Shown piece after piece: positions 9,236 through 17,636 of a stretch of 64,000 nucleotides of DNA (position 1 is the stretch's first letter; the number at the start of each line of letters is the position of its first letter). Origin of the DNA: Antarctobacter heliothermus. GTDB lineage: Bacteria; Pseudomonadota; Alphaproteobacteria; Rhodobacterales; Rhodobacteraceae. The translations under genes were made by a program, and so were the position numbers. Below the pieces are notes generated by a model. The model was not told the origin of the DNA, searched no databases, and saw only the letters and a list, made by a program, of their open reading frames with translations. The DNA lies in NCBI RefSeq assembly GCF_002237555.1, contig NZ_CP022542.1, positions 90,468 to 154,467 on the forward strand, in the 5' to 3' direction.

Positions 9236-9312
9236 GAGGGGGGCTTTCAAACATGGCCGGCATAGGCGACCGGGCCCACCGCGCGCGGCGGCAGGCCCGG
9301 TGCGGGTCCGGA

Positions 9313-10299
9313 TTACTCGGCGTTGCGGATCAGGTTGACCAGATCGGTCAGCGCCGGGTTGTCGGCCAGGAACTTGTCATAGACCGGGGTCATGGCGGCC
9401 TGGAACGGGGCCTTGTCGGCGATGGAGTTCACCACCGTGCCACCGGCTTGGACGATTTCCATGCTGGCGGCTTCGCGATCAGCCCACAGCTCACGCTGGT
9501 ACTCGGCGCTGGCGCGACCTGCGGCCTTGACGATCTCCTGCTGTTCCGGGGTCATCTTTTCCCAGGTCTTCAGCGACATGCACAGGCACTCGGGGATGAT
9601 CAGGTGCTCGGTCAGCGAGTAATACTTGGCGACCTCAAAGTGGCTGGTCGACTCGTAGGACGGCGGGTTGTTCTCTGCCCCGTCGACGACGCCAGTTTTC
9701 AGCGACTGATACACCTCGGCAAAGGCCATCGGTGTGGCGTTTCCGTCCATCGACTCGATCATTTTCACGAACAGGTCGTTGGACATGACGCGGACTTTCA
9801 GGCCCTCGACATCCGCGGGCGTGTTGATTGGACGGACAGAGTTGTAAAAGCTGCGCGCGCCAGCCGCGTACCATGCCAGCGGCATGATGCCCTTGTCGAT
9901 CATGCCTTCGCCGATCGCATCGCCGACCTCACCGTCCATCAGGCGGTACATGTCGGGGATCGACGAAAAGATGAAGGGCAGCGACACGACGTTGGTTTCC
10001 GGCACGGCCTGACCCATCGGTCCAAGGCTGAATTCACCGAAATCCATGACGCCAAGGCGCATCTGTTCGATCGCATCGGGCTGCGAGCCCAGAACGCCGT
10101 TGTGATAGACCTTGCCGGTGATCTCGCCGCCGGTCTTTTCGGCCACTTCGGCCAGAAAGCTCTCCATCGCGATGGAGACGGGGTAGTCCTCGACGTGGAT
10201 GTTCCATCCGCGCAGTTCCAGAGCGCTTGCGCCGGATGCAAAGCCAAAGGCCAGTGCGGCAGCGGCAGTTGTGCGGGTGATGCGGGTCAGAATGGTCAT
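9313..10299 (-). CDS. dctP: TRAP transporter periplasmic substrate-binding protein (DctP family)
   Basis: 328 aa from the ATG at 10299, supported by GGAGGATT upstream. Residues 1-26 form a signal peptide ending SGASA. The DctP fold follows, with the typical SLKTGVVDGAENNPPSYES segment that lines the binding cleft and Arg in LKVRVMSNDLF, the carboxylate-binding position of the family. It captures the ligand in the periplasm and delivers it to DctQM. Two binding-site-like palindromes shared with the adjacent GntR gene suggest regulation by that protein: one lies 74 bp upstream of this start. Confidence 0.92.
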   Translation of the reverse strand: MTILTRITRTTAAAALAFGFASGASALELRGWNIHVEDYPVSIAMESFLAEVAEKTGGEITGKVYHNGVLGSQPDAIEQMRLGVMDFGEFSLGPMGQAVPETNVVSLPFIFSSIPDMYRLMDGEVGDAIGEGMIDKGIMPLAWYAAGARSFYNSVRPINTPADVEGLKVRVMSNDLFVKMIESMDGNATPMAFAEVYQSLKTGVVDGAENNPPSYESTSHFEVAKYYSLTEHLIIPECLCMSLKTWEKMTPEQQEIVKAAGRASAEYQRELWADREAASMEIVQAGGTVVNSIADKAPFQAAMTPVYDKFLADNPALTDLVNLIRNAE

Positions 10300-10372
10300 T
10301 CGAATCCTCCCAGAAGGCATGTGATGGAGCCTGCGCCTCCTCTGCCCAGGCCCTCCGAGTCGCACCATGCTG

Positions 10373-10390
10373 GTATTTCATCTTGCATAC
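10373..10390. promoter_or_regulatory. Operator-like palindrome upstream of dctP
   Basis: GTATTT-CATCTT-GCATAC, arms GTAT/ATAC. It matches the site at 11300-11317 in arm sequence, spacing and core. The surrounding 28 bp are also similar, including ACAAGA on the right. Probable binding site of the FCD-type GntR encoded next to it. Confidence 0.65.
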
Positions 10391-10500
10391 AAGAAGTAAT
10401 TTTAAGGATTTGACGACGGACAGGCAGGGCGGGGCAAGACGGCTGAGAGAAGACTGGCGACGATTGAGAGAAGTTCAGGGCAGGCCCCGGCCCGAGGCGA

Positions 10501-11193
10501 TCAGTCCTGATCGCCGAAATAGGCCGCACTGTTGACGCGGATCGCCTCGATCGTCTCATCCAGCCGCGACAGGTGCAGCATCCCGGCCTTGACGGCGCTC
10601 TCGGCATCCCCCGCCTTGAGCGCGGCGACCATGGCCTCATGATCGCGGATCAGCTCTGGCATGCGTCTTTCCTTGGCAAGGCTCAGAACGCACAGCCGGT
10701 CGACCTTTTCCTTCTCTGTCTTGATGATATCAAAGGCATAGGGCACGCGGCCAATGTCGCAGATCGCCTTGTGGAAATCATAATCCAGCTGCCCAAACTC
10801 GGCAAAATCCCGTTCAGCGTACGCCTTTTGCTGCAAGGCAATACAGGAATCCAACTGAAAACCCGCCGCCACATCACAGTGTTTGGCCGCCTCCCGCAGC
10901 GCCGCCGCCTCGACCGCGGCGCGGACAAAACGGCTTTTCTCGATGGCCTTGGCAGAGAACTTCTTGACCTCGGTCGCCTTTTTGGGCCGCACCAGGATCA
11001 GATCCGCGCTTTCCAACCGGCGAAAGGCATCGCGCACCGGCTGCCGCGACACCCCGAACTGCGCGGCAATATCGGTCTCCGAAATCCGGGTGCCCGGCAG
11101 CAGACGCATCGCCGTGATCTCGCGGTACAAGTAATCGACGATGTCATCGACGCTGCTGCGGCGGTCTTTCGGCAGGGTGTCTTGCTTGCTCAT
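10501..11193 (-). CDS. GntR-family regulator, FCD subfamily (TRAP operon regulator)
   Basis: 230 aa from the ATG at 11193 (GAAGGAG upstream). The N-terminal winged helix contains RISETDIAAQFGVSRQPVRDAFRRLE, the GntR recognition helix; the C-terminal FCD domain has the metal-type ligands in LDYDFHKAI (Asp, His) and later DHEAMVAALKAGD and MLHLSRL. Such regulators usually sense a carboxylate and repress the adjacent transport or catabolic genes. The similar palindromes upstream of this gene and of dctP indicate autoregulation and control of the TRAP operon. The effector is unknown. Confidence 0.88.
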   Translation of the reverse strand: MSKQDTLPKDRRSSVDDIVDYLYREITAMRLLPGTRISETDIAAQFGVSRQPVRDAFRRLESADLILVRPKKATEVKKFSAKAIEKSRFVRAAVEAAALREAAKHCDVAAGFQLDSCIALQQKAYAERDFAEFGQLDYDFHKAICDIGRVPYAFDIIKTEKEKVDRLCVLSLAKERRMPELIRDHEAMVAALKAGDAESAVKAGMLHLSRLDETIEAIRVNSAAYFGDQD

Positions 11194-11299
11194 ACGCGCT
11201 CCTTCGGGGCCGAAATACTGTCCCCCGCACCCGCCGTAAAAGACCAGTCCGGGCTGTGCGGTCCGGTGTCTTACGTCTCGGGATAGGGGCATGCTATTG

Positions 11300-11317
11300 G
11301 TATCCCATCTCGGATAC
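11300..11317. promoter_or_regulatory. Operator-like palindrome upstream of the GntR gene
   Basis: GTATCC-CATCTC-GGATAC is a perfect inverted repeat, 107 bp upstream of the GntR start. It is the sister of the site upstream of dctP. Confidence 0.65.
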
Positions 11318-11339
11318 AAGATGTTTGGGATGAACGGTG

Positions 11340-12080
11340 CTACCGCCTGCGCGTCTTGCTCCGCGAGGCGATGACCCCTTTGCCAAGCTCCAGCGTATAC
11401 CGCTCCAGCGCGATCAGCACGCTGTCCGCCGCCGCCCCGTCGCGGGCCTCTATCGCGTCGGCCAGCTGGGTGTGCAGGTCGACGATCTGCGCCCGTGAGC
11501 GCGATCCATAGGTGATCATGTTCATCAGCGGCTGCATCGCCTCGACCGCCCCGGCCAGCTGGTAGGACAGGATCGGGTTCGCCGCCGCATCCACCAAAGC
11601 CCGGTGCAGCGTCACATCGGACGCACAGAATGCCTCATCGCTGAGGGCGGGCTGGGTCTGACGGTGGATCTCTGCCCGCATGGTCGCCAGATCGTCGGCA
11701 CTGCGGCGGGCGGCGGCCAGCGCGGTGCAGGATTTCTCCAGCGCAAAGCGCGCCTCGCAGGCGACATCGAAATCGACCTCGTTGATGGTCAGCAGCAGGG
11801 TCGAGGTGCTGGCGTGCGACACCTGCGCCTCGGGATAGGACAGCCGCCGCACAAAGGCCCCGCCAAAGGCGCCGCGTTCGGTGCGGATCAGCGATTGCGC
11901 CGCCAGCCGCTTGAGCGCCTCGCGCACCGTGGGCCGCGACACCTGAAACGTCTCGGCCAGATCAGATTCAGAGGGCAACCGGTCATCGGCAATCAGGTCG
12001 CCGGACAAAATGGCGTCCCGGATCGCCTTGGCGATCTGCGCGGGCAGGTCAGGCTGCTGCTTTTCTTTGCTTCTTTTCAT
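11340..12080 (-). CDS. GntR-family regulator, FadR/FCD subfamily
   Basis: 246 aa. The winged helix includes RLPSESDLAETFQVSRPTVREALKRL, and the FCD domain follows with DVTLHRALVDAAANP and DLHTQLADAIEARDG. It is distinct from the previous GntR, having the longer FadR-type linker. It is divergent from the DUF2182 gene and lies 147 bp upstream of the other GntR, so its targets are uncertain: it could act on DUF2182-DUF1326-dmdA-acuI or on genes to its left. An AT-rich stretch with two TTGTC elements (12081-12100) lies in the shared intergenic region. No effector can be inferred. Confidence 0.85.
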   Translation of the reverse strand: MKRSKEKQQPDLPAQIAKAIRDAILSGDLIADDRLPSESDLAETFQVSRPTVREALKRLAAQSLIRTERGAFGGAFVRRLSYPEAQVSHASTSTLLLTINEVDFDVACEARFALEKSCTALAAARRSADDLATMRAEIHRQTQPALSDEAFCASDVTLHRALVDAAANPILSYQLAGAVEAMQPLMNMITYGSRSRAQIVDLHTQLADAIEARDGAAADSVLIALERYTLELGKGVIASRSKTRRR

Positions 12081-12152
12081 TTGTCTTACATTTAATTGTC
12101 AGGCAGTTTAATCGCAAGCCCCGGTTCGGTGTTCGGGAAGAGGAGAGGCACC

Positions 12153-12905
12153 TTGCTTGCACTGCGTATCAGATCGCTTCGCGGCGCGCACTGGCTGGCC
12201 TTTTTCGCGGGTCTTCTGGTGGCTTGGGGCCTGCTGTTCTGGATGGCCATCCCCGGTGATCTGCGCACGCTAGAGGCGACCTATGGCGCGTCGCTCATCG
12301 ACATCCTGTGTGGCGGCGCGTTTGGCGCGTCTGGTTTTGTCGCGGCCTTTGCCATGTGGGCGCTGATGGGGGCGGCGATGATGGCCCCCACCGCCCTGCC
12401 CGCGCTGGCCACCTATGACGACCTGTCCAATGTCGCACAGACCGGCTTTGGTAAGCTGCTCGGCGGCTATCTGGCCGCGTGGCTCGGGTTTTCCGCACTG
12501 GCCGCCTGCGCGCAGGTGGCGCTGTACCAGTTGGGACTGGTCGGCGCGCTGGGGCAAAGCCTGTCGGTGCCGCTGACCATGGCGCTGCTGATCGGCGCAG
12601 GCGCATACCAGTTCAGCGCCCTGAAACAGGGCTGCCTGTCGCGCTGCCGCGCGCCACTGACGTTTTTCATGCAGCACTGGGACGAAGGACCGTTCCGCAA
12701 CGGGCTGCGCCTTGGTCTGGATTGCATCGGCTGTTGCTGGGCCTTGATGCTACTGGGCTTTGTCGGCGGCACCATGAACCTTGCCTTCATGGGGGTGGGG
12801 ATGCTGCTGATGACGCTGGAAAAGCTGCCCCAGATCGGGCGCTACCTGACAAGACCGCTGGGCGGGGGGCTGATCGCCGCCGGGCTGGCGCTCCCCTTTT
12901 TCTGA
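12153..12905 (+). CDS. DUF2182 integral membrane protein
   Basis: 250 aa with about six membrane segments. Family landmarks: ALMGAAMMAPTALPAL, then AGAYQFSALKQGCLSRCRAPLTFF with its paired cysteines, and CIGCCWALMLLGFVGGTMNL. The cysteine and histidine pattern suggests metal binding, known for the family only as prediction. The TTG at 12153 is chosen because AGGAGAG lies just upstream and the first membrane helix then starts close to the N-terminus; longer readings lack a site. The next gene, DUF1326, is the usual partner of DUF2182 in proteobacteria, so the two probably act together. Confidence 0.8.
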   Translation: MLALRIRSLRGAHWLAFFAGLLVAWGLLFWMAIPGDLRTLEATYGASLIDILCGGAFGASGFVAAFAMWALMGAAMMAPTALPALATYDDLSNVAQTGFGKLLGGYLAAWLGFSALAACAQVALYQLGLVGALGQSLSVPLTMALLIGAGAYQFSALKQGCLSRCRAPLTFFMQHWDEGPFRNGLRLGLDCIGCCWALMLLGFVGGTMNLAFMGVGMLLMTLEKLPQIGRYLTRPLGGGLIAAGLALPFF

Positions 12906-12933
12906 CACCTTCCGAACCCCAAGGAGACCGCCG

Positions 12934-13563
12934 ATGGCCCTCGACGCCGCCACCATTCCCGACTGGACGCTCAAGGGTGAGCTGATCCTGAACTGCAACT
13001 GCACCGTGTTCTGCCCCTGCGTGGTCAGCCTTGGCAAACACCCCCCGACCGAGGGCTACTGTCAGGCTTGGGTCGGCATCCGTATCGACGAAGGGGCCTA
13101 TGGCGACACCGATCTGTCTGGCCTGAACGTCGGGTTGATCATGGACATCCCCGGCAACATGGGGCGCGGCAACTGGAAGGCCGCCGCCTATATCGACGAC
13201 CGCGCCAGCGACGCGGCCTATGACGCGCTTGTGGCGATCTTCAGCGGGGCGGCACGCGGCACCACCGGCCTGTTCGGCATGCTGGTCAGCGAATTCCTTG
13301 GCGCCGAACGCGCGCCGGTCAGCTTTGAGACAGAGGGCAGCGCCCGCCGCCTGATGGTCGGCAAAAAGATCCAAGGCGAAATCGTGCCGGTGACCAACGC
13401 CAGCGGCAAGGAAACCGTGGTCAGCAACACCGACTACTGGATGGGATCGGACATCACCGTCGCCACCGCCACCAAGGGCCGCGTGCGCGCCCATGGCCGG
13501 GTCTGGGACTTTGACGGCCGCTCGGCCGAGATCTGCCAGATCGACTGGCGCGGCCCGCGCTGA
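12934..13563 (+). CDS. DUF1326 domain protein
   Basis: 209 aa, full length for the family, with the defining cysteine motif near the N-terminus (ILNCNCTVFCPCVVSLG) and no obvious membrane segment. AAGGAG precedes the ATG. The biochemical role is unknown. Its constant neighbour is DUF2182, 28 bp upstream here, and the clustered cysteines suggest metal or redox function. Downstream dmdA begins after 41 bp, so the four genes to acuI may be transcribed together. Confidence 0.85.
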   Translation: MALDAATIPDWTLKGELILNCNCTVFCPCVVSLGKHPPTEGYCQAWVGIRIDEGAYGDTDLSGLNVGLIMDIPGNMGRGNWKAAAYIDDRASDAAYDALVAIFSGAARGTTGLFGMLVSEFLGAERAPVSFETEGSARRLMVGKKIQGEIVPVTNASGKETVVSNTDYWMGSDITVATATKGRVRAHGRVWDFDGRSAEICQIDWRGPR

Positions 13564-13604
13564 CCGCCTGCACACCCCGCATCACCGCCTTGGAGTATTG
13601 GCAG

Positions 13605-14708
13605 ATGGCCCTTCTTTCCCCTTCCCGGCGCTTGCGGCGGACCCCGTTTTCGGACGGGGTCGAGGCCGCCGGAGTACAAGCCTATACTGTCTACAACCAC
13701 ATGCTTCTGCCGACGATGTTCCGCTCCATCGAAGAGGATTACCGCCATCTCAAAAGCGCGGTGCAGATCTGGGACGTGTCCTGCGAACGGCAGGTCGAAT
13801 TGCGCGGCCCCGATGCCGGGCGTCTGGTGCAACTGCTGACCCCGCGCGACCTGCGCCCGATGCTGCCGGGACAGTGCTATTACATCCCCATCGTCGATGA
13901 GACCGGCGGGATGCTGAACGACCCGGTGGCGGTGAAACTGGCTGAAGACCGCTGGTGGATTTCCATTGCCGACAGCGATCTGCTGTACTGGATCAAGGGG
14001 CTGGCCTATGGCTATCGCCTTGACGTGCTGGTCGATGAACCGGACATGTCGCCGCTGGCCATTCAGGGGCCAAAGGCGGATGATCTGATGGCGCGGGTCT
14101 TTGGCGACGTGGTGCGTGACATCCGGTTCTTCCGGTTCATGCATCTGGATTTTCAGGGCCGCGACATGGTTGTCGCGCGCTCTGGCTATTCCAAACAGGG
14201 TGGGTTCGAAATCTATGTCGAGGGAGGCGACATCGGCATGCCGCTGTGGCACGCGCTGATGGAGGCGGGCCGCGATCTGGATGTGCATGCGGGCTGTCCC
14301 AACCTGACAGAGCGGATCGAGGCGGGATTGCTGTCCTACGGCAACGACATGACCGACGACAACACGCCGCATGAATGTGGTCTGGGCCGGTTCTGCAACA
14401 CCCAGACGGCAATCGGTTGCATCGGGCGCGACGCGCTGCTGCGCGTCTCGACCGAAGGGCCGGTCAAACAGATCCGCGCCATCTCTATCGGTGGCGACAG
14501 GGTGCCGGGCTGTGACCGCTATTGGCCGATCAAGGCGGGGTCCAAGACGGTGGGGCGGATCTCTTCGGCGGCGTGGTCGCCGGATTTCAACACCAACGTC
14601 GCCATTGGTATGGTGCGCATGACCCATTGGGACGAAGGCACCGACCTGACGGTCGAGACCCCGGATGGCGCGCGCCCCGCCACCGTTCACGAAAAATTCT
14701 GGGTATAG
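13605..14708 (+). CDS. dmdA: Dimethylsulfoniopropionate demethylase (DmdA)
   Basis: 367 aa from the ATG at 13605 with TTGGAG upstream; this is the usual DmdA length. It belongs to the GcvT (T-protein) fold and keeps features I associate with true DmdA: the start SRRLRRTPFSDGVEAAGVQA followed by a YTVYNHMLLP segment, QIWDVSCERQVEL, and RSGYSKQGGFEIYVEG. It transfers a methyl group from DMSP to tetrahydrofolate, giving methylmercaptopropionate. Immediately downstream is acuI, the classical roseobacter arrangement. DmdA-like aminomethyltransferases with other substrates exist, but length, motifs and the acuI neighbour favour DmdA. Confidence 0.85.
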   Translation: MALLSPSRRLRRTPFSDGVEAAGVQAYTVYNHMLLPTMFRSIEEDYRHLKSAVQIWDVSCERQVELRGPDAGRLVQLLTPRDLRPMLPGQCYYIPIVDETGGMLNDPVAVKLAEDRWWISIADSDLLYWIKGLAYGYRLDVLVDEPDMSPLAIQGPKADDLMARVFGDVVRDIRFFRFMHLDFQGRDMVVARSGYSKQGGFEIYVEGGDIGMPLWHALMEAGRDLDVHAGCPNLTERIEAGLLSYGNDMTDDNTPHECGLGRFCNTQTAIGCIGRDALLRVSTEGPVKQIRAISIGGDRVPGCDRYWPIKAGSKTVGRISSAAWSPDFNTNVAIGMVRMTHWDEGTDLTVETPDGARPATVHEKFWV

Positions 14709-14715
14709 GAAAAAC

Positions 14716-15705
14716 ATGATGTTCAAGGCTCTGCTTGTTGAAAAGAACGAAGACGGAAAAACCTCTGCCGCAGTGCAGGAGATCCGTGAGGACCAACTGC
14801 CCGAGGGCGATGTAACGGTCGCCGTCGAGTATTCGACGGTGAACTACAAGGACGGGCTGTGCATCGGGCCGGGCGGCGGTCTGGTGCGGACCTATCCGCA
14901 TGTGCCGGGCATCGATTTTGCCGGCACGGTCGAGACCTCCGACGACGACCGCTACAAACCCGGCGACAAGGTGGTGCTGACCGGCTGGCGCGTGGGCGAG
15001 AACCGCTGGGGCGGCTACGCGCAAAAGGCCCGCGTCAAGGCGGACATGCTGGTGCCGCTGCCCGAGGGGCTGACACCGCGGCAGGCGATGGCCGTGGGCA
15101 CCGCCGGTCTGACCGCGATGCTGGCGGTGATGGCGCTGGAGGATCAGGGGATCAAGGACGGGCCGGTGCTGGTCACCGGGGCTGCGGGTGGTGTCGGATC
15201 GGTGGCCACCGCCATTCTGGCCAAGCTGGGGCACGAGGTTGCCGCCGTCACCGGACGCCCGGAGCAGGGCGACTATCTGCGCGGCCTTGGCGCGACACAG
15301 ATCGTCGCCCGCGACGAGCTGACCGAAGTCACCCGCAAACCGCTGGAGGCAGAGGTCTGGGGCGGATGCGTTGACGCCGTGGCAGGCGCGATGCTGGGCC
15401 GGGTGCTGAAACAGATGCACTACGGCGCATCGGTTGCCGCCATCGGTCTGGCGGGGGGCGCGGTGATCGAGGGCGCGCTGATCACGCCGTTTATCCTGCG
15501 CGGCGTCAATCTGCTGGGCATCGACAGCGTGATGCAGCCCTATGACAACCGCGTCCGCGCATGGCAGCGCATCGCGCAGGATCTGCCGATGGACAAGCTG
15601 GAAAGCATGGTTCAGCCCGCCACCCTGTCAGACCTGCCGCAACTGGGCCGCGACATCCTCAAGGGTCAGGTCAAGGGCCGCGTGGTGGTCGACGTCAACG
15701 CCTGA
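14716..15705 (+). CDS. acuI: Acrylyl-CoA reductase (AcuI)
   Basis: 329 aa, MDR fold of the YhdH/AcuI branch: YSTVNYKDGLCI near the N-terminus, PHVPGIDFAGTV, LVTGAAGGVGSVATAILAKL (NADPH loop), and LPMDKLESM near the end. It reduces acryloyl-CoA to propionyl-CoA with NADPH, detoxifying the acrylate that arises from DMSP. The start is at ATG-ATG 14716, 7 bp after the dmdA stop, so translation is probably coupled. This pairing lets the cell use DMSP by demethylation and cope with acrylate. Confidence 0.93.
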   Translation: MMFKALLVEKNEDGKTSAAVQEIREDQLPEGDVTVAVEYSTVNYKDGLCIGPGGGLVRTYPHVPGIDFAGTVETSDDDRYKPGDKVVLTGWRVGENRWGGYAQKARVKADMLVPLPEGLTPRQAMAVGTAGLTAMLAVMALEDQGIKDGPVLVTGAAGGVGSVATAILAKLGHEVAAVTGRPEQGDYLRGLGATQIVARDELTEVTRKPLEAEVWGGCVDAVAGAMLGRVLKQMHYGASVAAIGLAGGAVIEGALITPFILRGVNLLGIDSVMQPYDNRVRAWQRIAQDLPMDKLESMVQPATLSDLPQLGRDILKGQVKGRVVVDVNA

Positions 15706-15713
15706 CGACAGAC

Positions 15714-15739
15714 GGGCGGCGGGGCATCCCCCGCCGCCC
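15714..15739. terminator. Bidirectional hairpin between acuI and quiC
   Basis: Perfect 11-bp stem GGGCGGCGGGG / CCCCGCCGCCC with a CATC loop, between convergent stop codons. No clear U-run. Confidence 0.6.
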
Positions 15740-15746
15740 GGGACAG

Positions 15747-17636
15747 TCAATTCGCCGGAATCCCCTTGGGCAGCATCATCCGTTTCTGCGCCGCAATCCG
15801 GAACGGCGCGTTGGGCGCGCCGTAGCCGCCGTAACCGTCCACCCGCTGCACCACCTCGAAAAAGAAGCCGTTTTCGAAGGGCCGGGAATAAAACTGCAAA
15901 AACCCGCCCTGTGCGTCCTCGTCATAGAGGATGTCATGCGCCTGCAATTCCGCCAGCCGCGCGTCGTCCAGCGCAAACCGCGCCTTGAGATCCTTGTAAT
16001 AGTTGGTCGGCATCGGCAGCGGCTCAAACCCCAGCGCCGCCATGTCGCGCGCCGTCGCCAGAATATCGTCGCTGGCAAAGGCCACATGCTGCACCGCACC
16101 GCCAAAACTGCCCGCCAGAAAGCCGCCCGCCAGCGTGCGGTGGGTTTCGGCCCCGTTCAGGGTGATCCGCACGGCCCCGTCGGGGCCATGGATCGCCTGA
16201 CTGCGCACCAGCCCGTCCGGGTCGATCACATCGGTCATCACCGACCGCTGCATGTCAAAGATCGTGGTGTAGAACAGCGCCCAGCTGAGCATTTCGTCAT
16301 AGCTCATGGTTTCGGCCAGATGGTCGATGCGGGTCAGCCCCGCGGCCTGCACGGCAGAGCCTTCCTCGGGGCGGAACTCGACCGACCAGACATCCGACAG
16401 CCCGCTGTGCGCATCCAGAAAATGCATCACGCTGCCGCCAACGCTGCGGATGGCGGGAATGTCCAGTTCACCGGGCGCGACCGGCTGATGAAACAGCGTC
16501 GCCCCCAGCGCCTTGGCACGTTGCGTTGTCTGCGCGGCACTCGCCACCCGCAGCCCCACGTCACACAGGCTGGTGCCGGTGGTGGTGTAGACCGAATTGG
16601 CAAAGCCGGTGGTTTCCTTGTTCAGGACCACCCGGATCTCGCCCTGCTGCCAGAGCGACACCTTTTTGGAGATGTGATTGCCGATATGGGTGAACCCCAT
16701 GGTGCGCAGCAGCGCCTGCAGCGCCTCCGCCTCGGCCCCGCGAGTGGCAAACTCGATGAATTCGACCCCCTCGACCGTGACCCGCGCGGGCATCTCGGGC
16801 AGGTCGACACGGATGTCGGGTTCCGCCCGGCGCACGTCGTCCATCGTCGCCACCAAAGACCGATAGCCATCGCGCGCCAGTTCCAGCGGACGACCGCTGC
16901 GAAACTGGTCGTTGAAGATCTCAAGGCTGATCCAGCCGTCATAGCCCGTCGCCGCCACCGCGCGCATGAAGTCGGTCACCGGCAGGTCGCCCTCACCGGG
17001 CATGTTGCGAAAGTGGCGCGACCAGTACAGCAGATCCATGTCGATCTGCGGCGCGTCGGCCAGTTGGACAAAGGTGATCTTGTCCGACGGGATGCGGCGG
17101 ATGGTGTTGGGATCGATCCGCCGCGCCAGCGTGTGAAAACTGTCCAGGATCACCCCGATATTGGGGTGATCGGCGCGGCGCACGATCTCCCACGCGTCGC
17201 GGTGGTCATTGACGTGCCGCCCCCATGCCAGCGCCTCATAGCCGACCTGGATGCCGTAATCGGCGGCAATTGCCCCCAGTTCGGCAAAATCCTCTGCGGC
17301 GCGGTCAATGCCCCCCAACGCCTGCGGGTGGGTCGAGGAACAGATCAGGATACGGTCGGTGCCCAGTTCTGCCATGGTGTCGAACTTGTGCCGCGCGCGG
17401 TCAAAGGCGCGGCGGCGCAGATCGCCGGTCAGCCCCTCAAAGTCGCGGAACGGCTGGAACAGCGTGATCTCCAGCCCCTGATCGCGGATCATGTCGCCGA
17501 TCTGGCGCGGGCTGCCCGCATCGGCGATGAAATCCTGCTCAAAGATCTCGATGCCGTCGAACCCGGCCTTGGCAATCGCCGTCAGCTTTTCCCGCAGGGT
17601 GCCGGAAATCGAAACAGTCGCGATCGAGGTTTTCAT
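15747..17636 (-). CDS. quiC: 3-dehydroshikimate dehydratase, fused TIM-barrel/VOC type (QuiC)
   Basis: 629 aa in two domains. Residues 1-280 are a sugar-isomerase-like TIM barrel (MKTSIATVSISGTLREKLTA at the start, DGIEIFEQDF, metal-ligand Glu in VGYEALAWGRHVND, and VILDSFHTLAR). Residues 290-629 resemble 4-hydroxyphenylpyruvate dioxygenase (VOC fold) with GAVQHVAFASDDI and FENGFFFEVVQRVDGYGGYG. This fusion is characteristic of bacterial QuiC/QsuB enzymes, which dehydrate 3-dehydroshikimate to protocatechuate. Its ATG overlaps the aroE stop (ATGA), so both are translated together in the tctCBA-aroE-quiC operon. It links quinate/shikimate use to the protocatechuate route. Confidence 0.88.
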   Translation of the reverse strand: MKTSIATVSISGTLREKLTAIAKAGFDGIEIFEQDFIADAGSPRQIGDMIRDQGLEITLFQPFRDFEGLTGDLRRRAFDRARHKFDTMAELGTDRILICSSTHPQALGGIDRAAEDFAELGAIAADYGIQVGYEALAWGRHVNDHRDAWEIVRRADHPNIGVILDSFHTLARRIDPNTIRRIPSDKITFVQLADAPQIDMDLLYWSRHFRNMPGEGDLPVTDFMRAVAATGYDGWISLEIFNDQFRSGRPLELARDGYRSLVATMDDVRRAEPDIRVDLPEMPARVTVEGVEFIEFATRGAEAEALQALLRTMGFTHIGNHISKKVSLWQQGEIRVVLNKETTGFANSVYTTTGTSLCDVGLRVASAAQTTQRAKALGATLFHQPVAPGELDIPAIRSVGGSVMHFLDAHSGLSDVWSVEFRPEEGSAVQAAGLTRIDHLAETMSYDEMLSWALFYTTIFDMQRSVMTDVIDPDGLVRSQAIHGPDGAVRITLNGAETHRTLAGGFLAGSFGGAVQHVAFASDDILATARDMAALGFEPLPMPTNYYKDLKARFALDDARLAELQAHDILYDEDAQGGFLQFYSRPFENGFFFEVVQRVDGYGGYGAPNAPFRIAAQKRMMLPKGIPAN

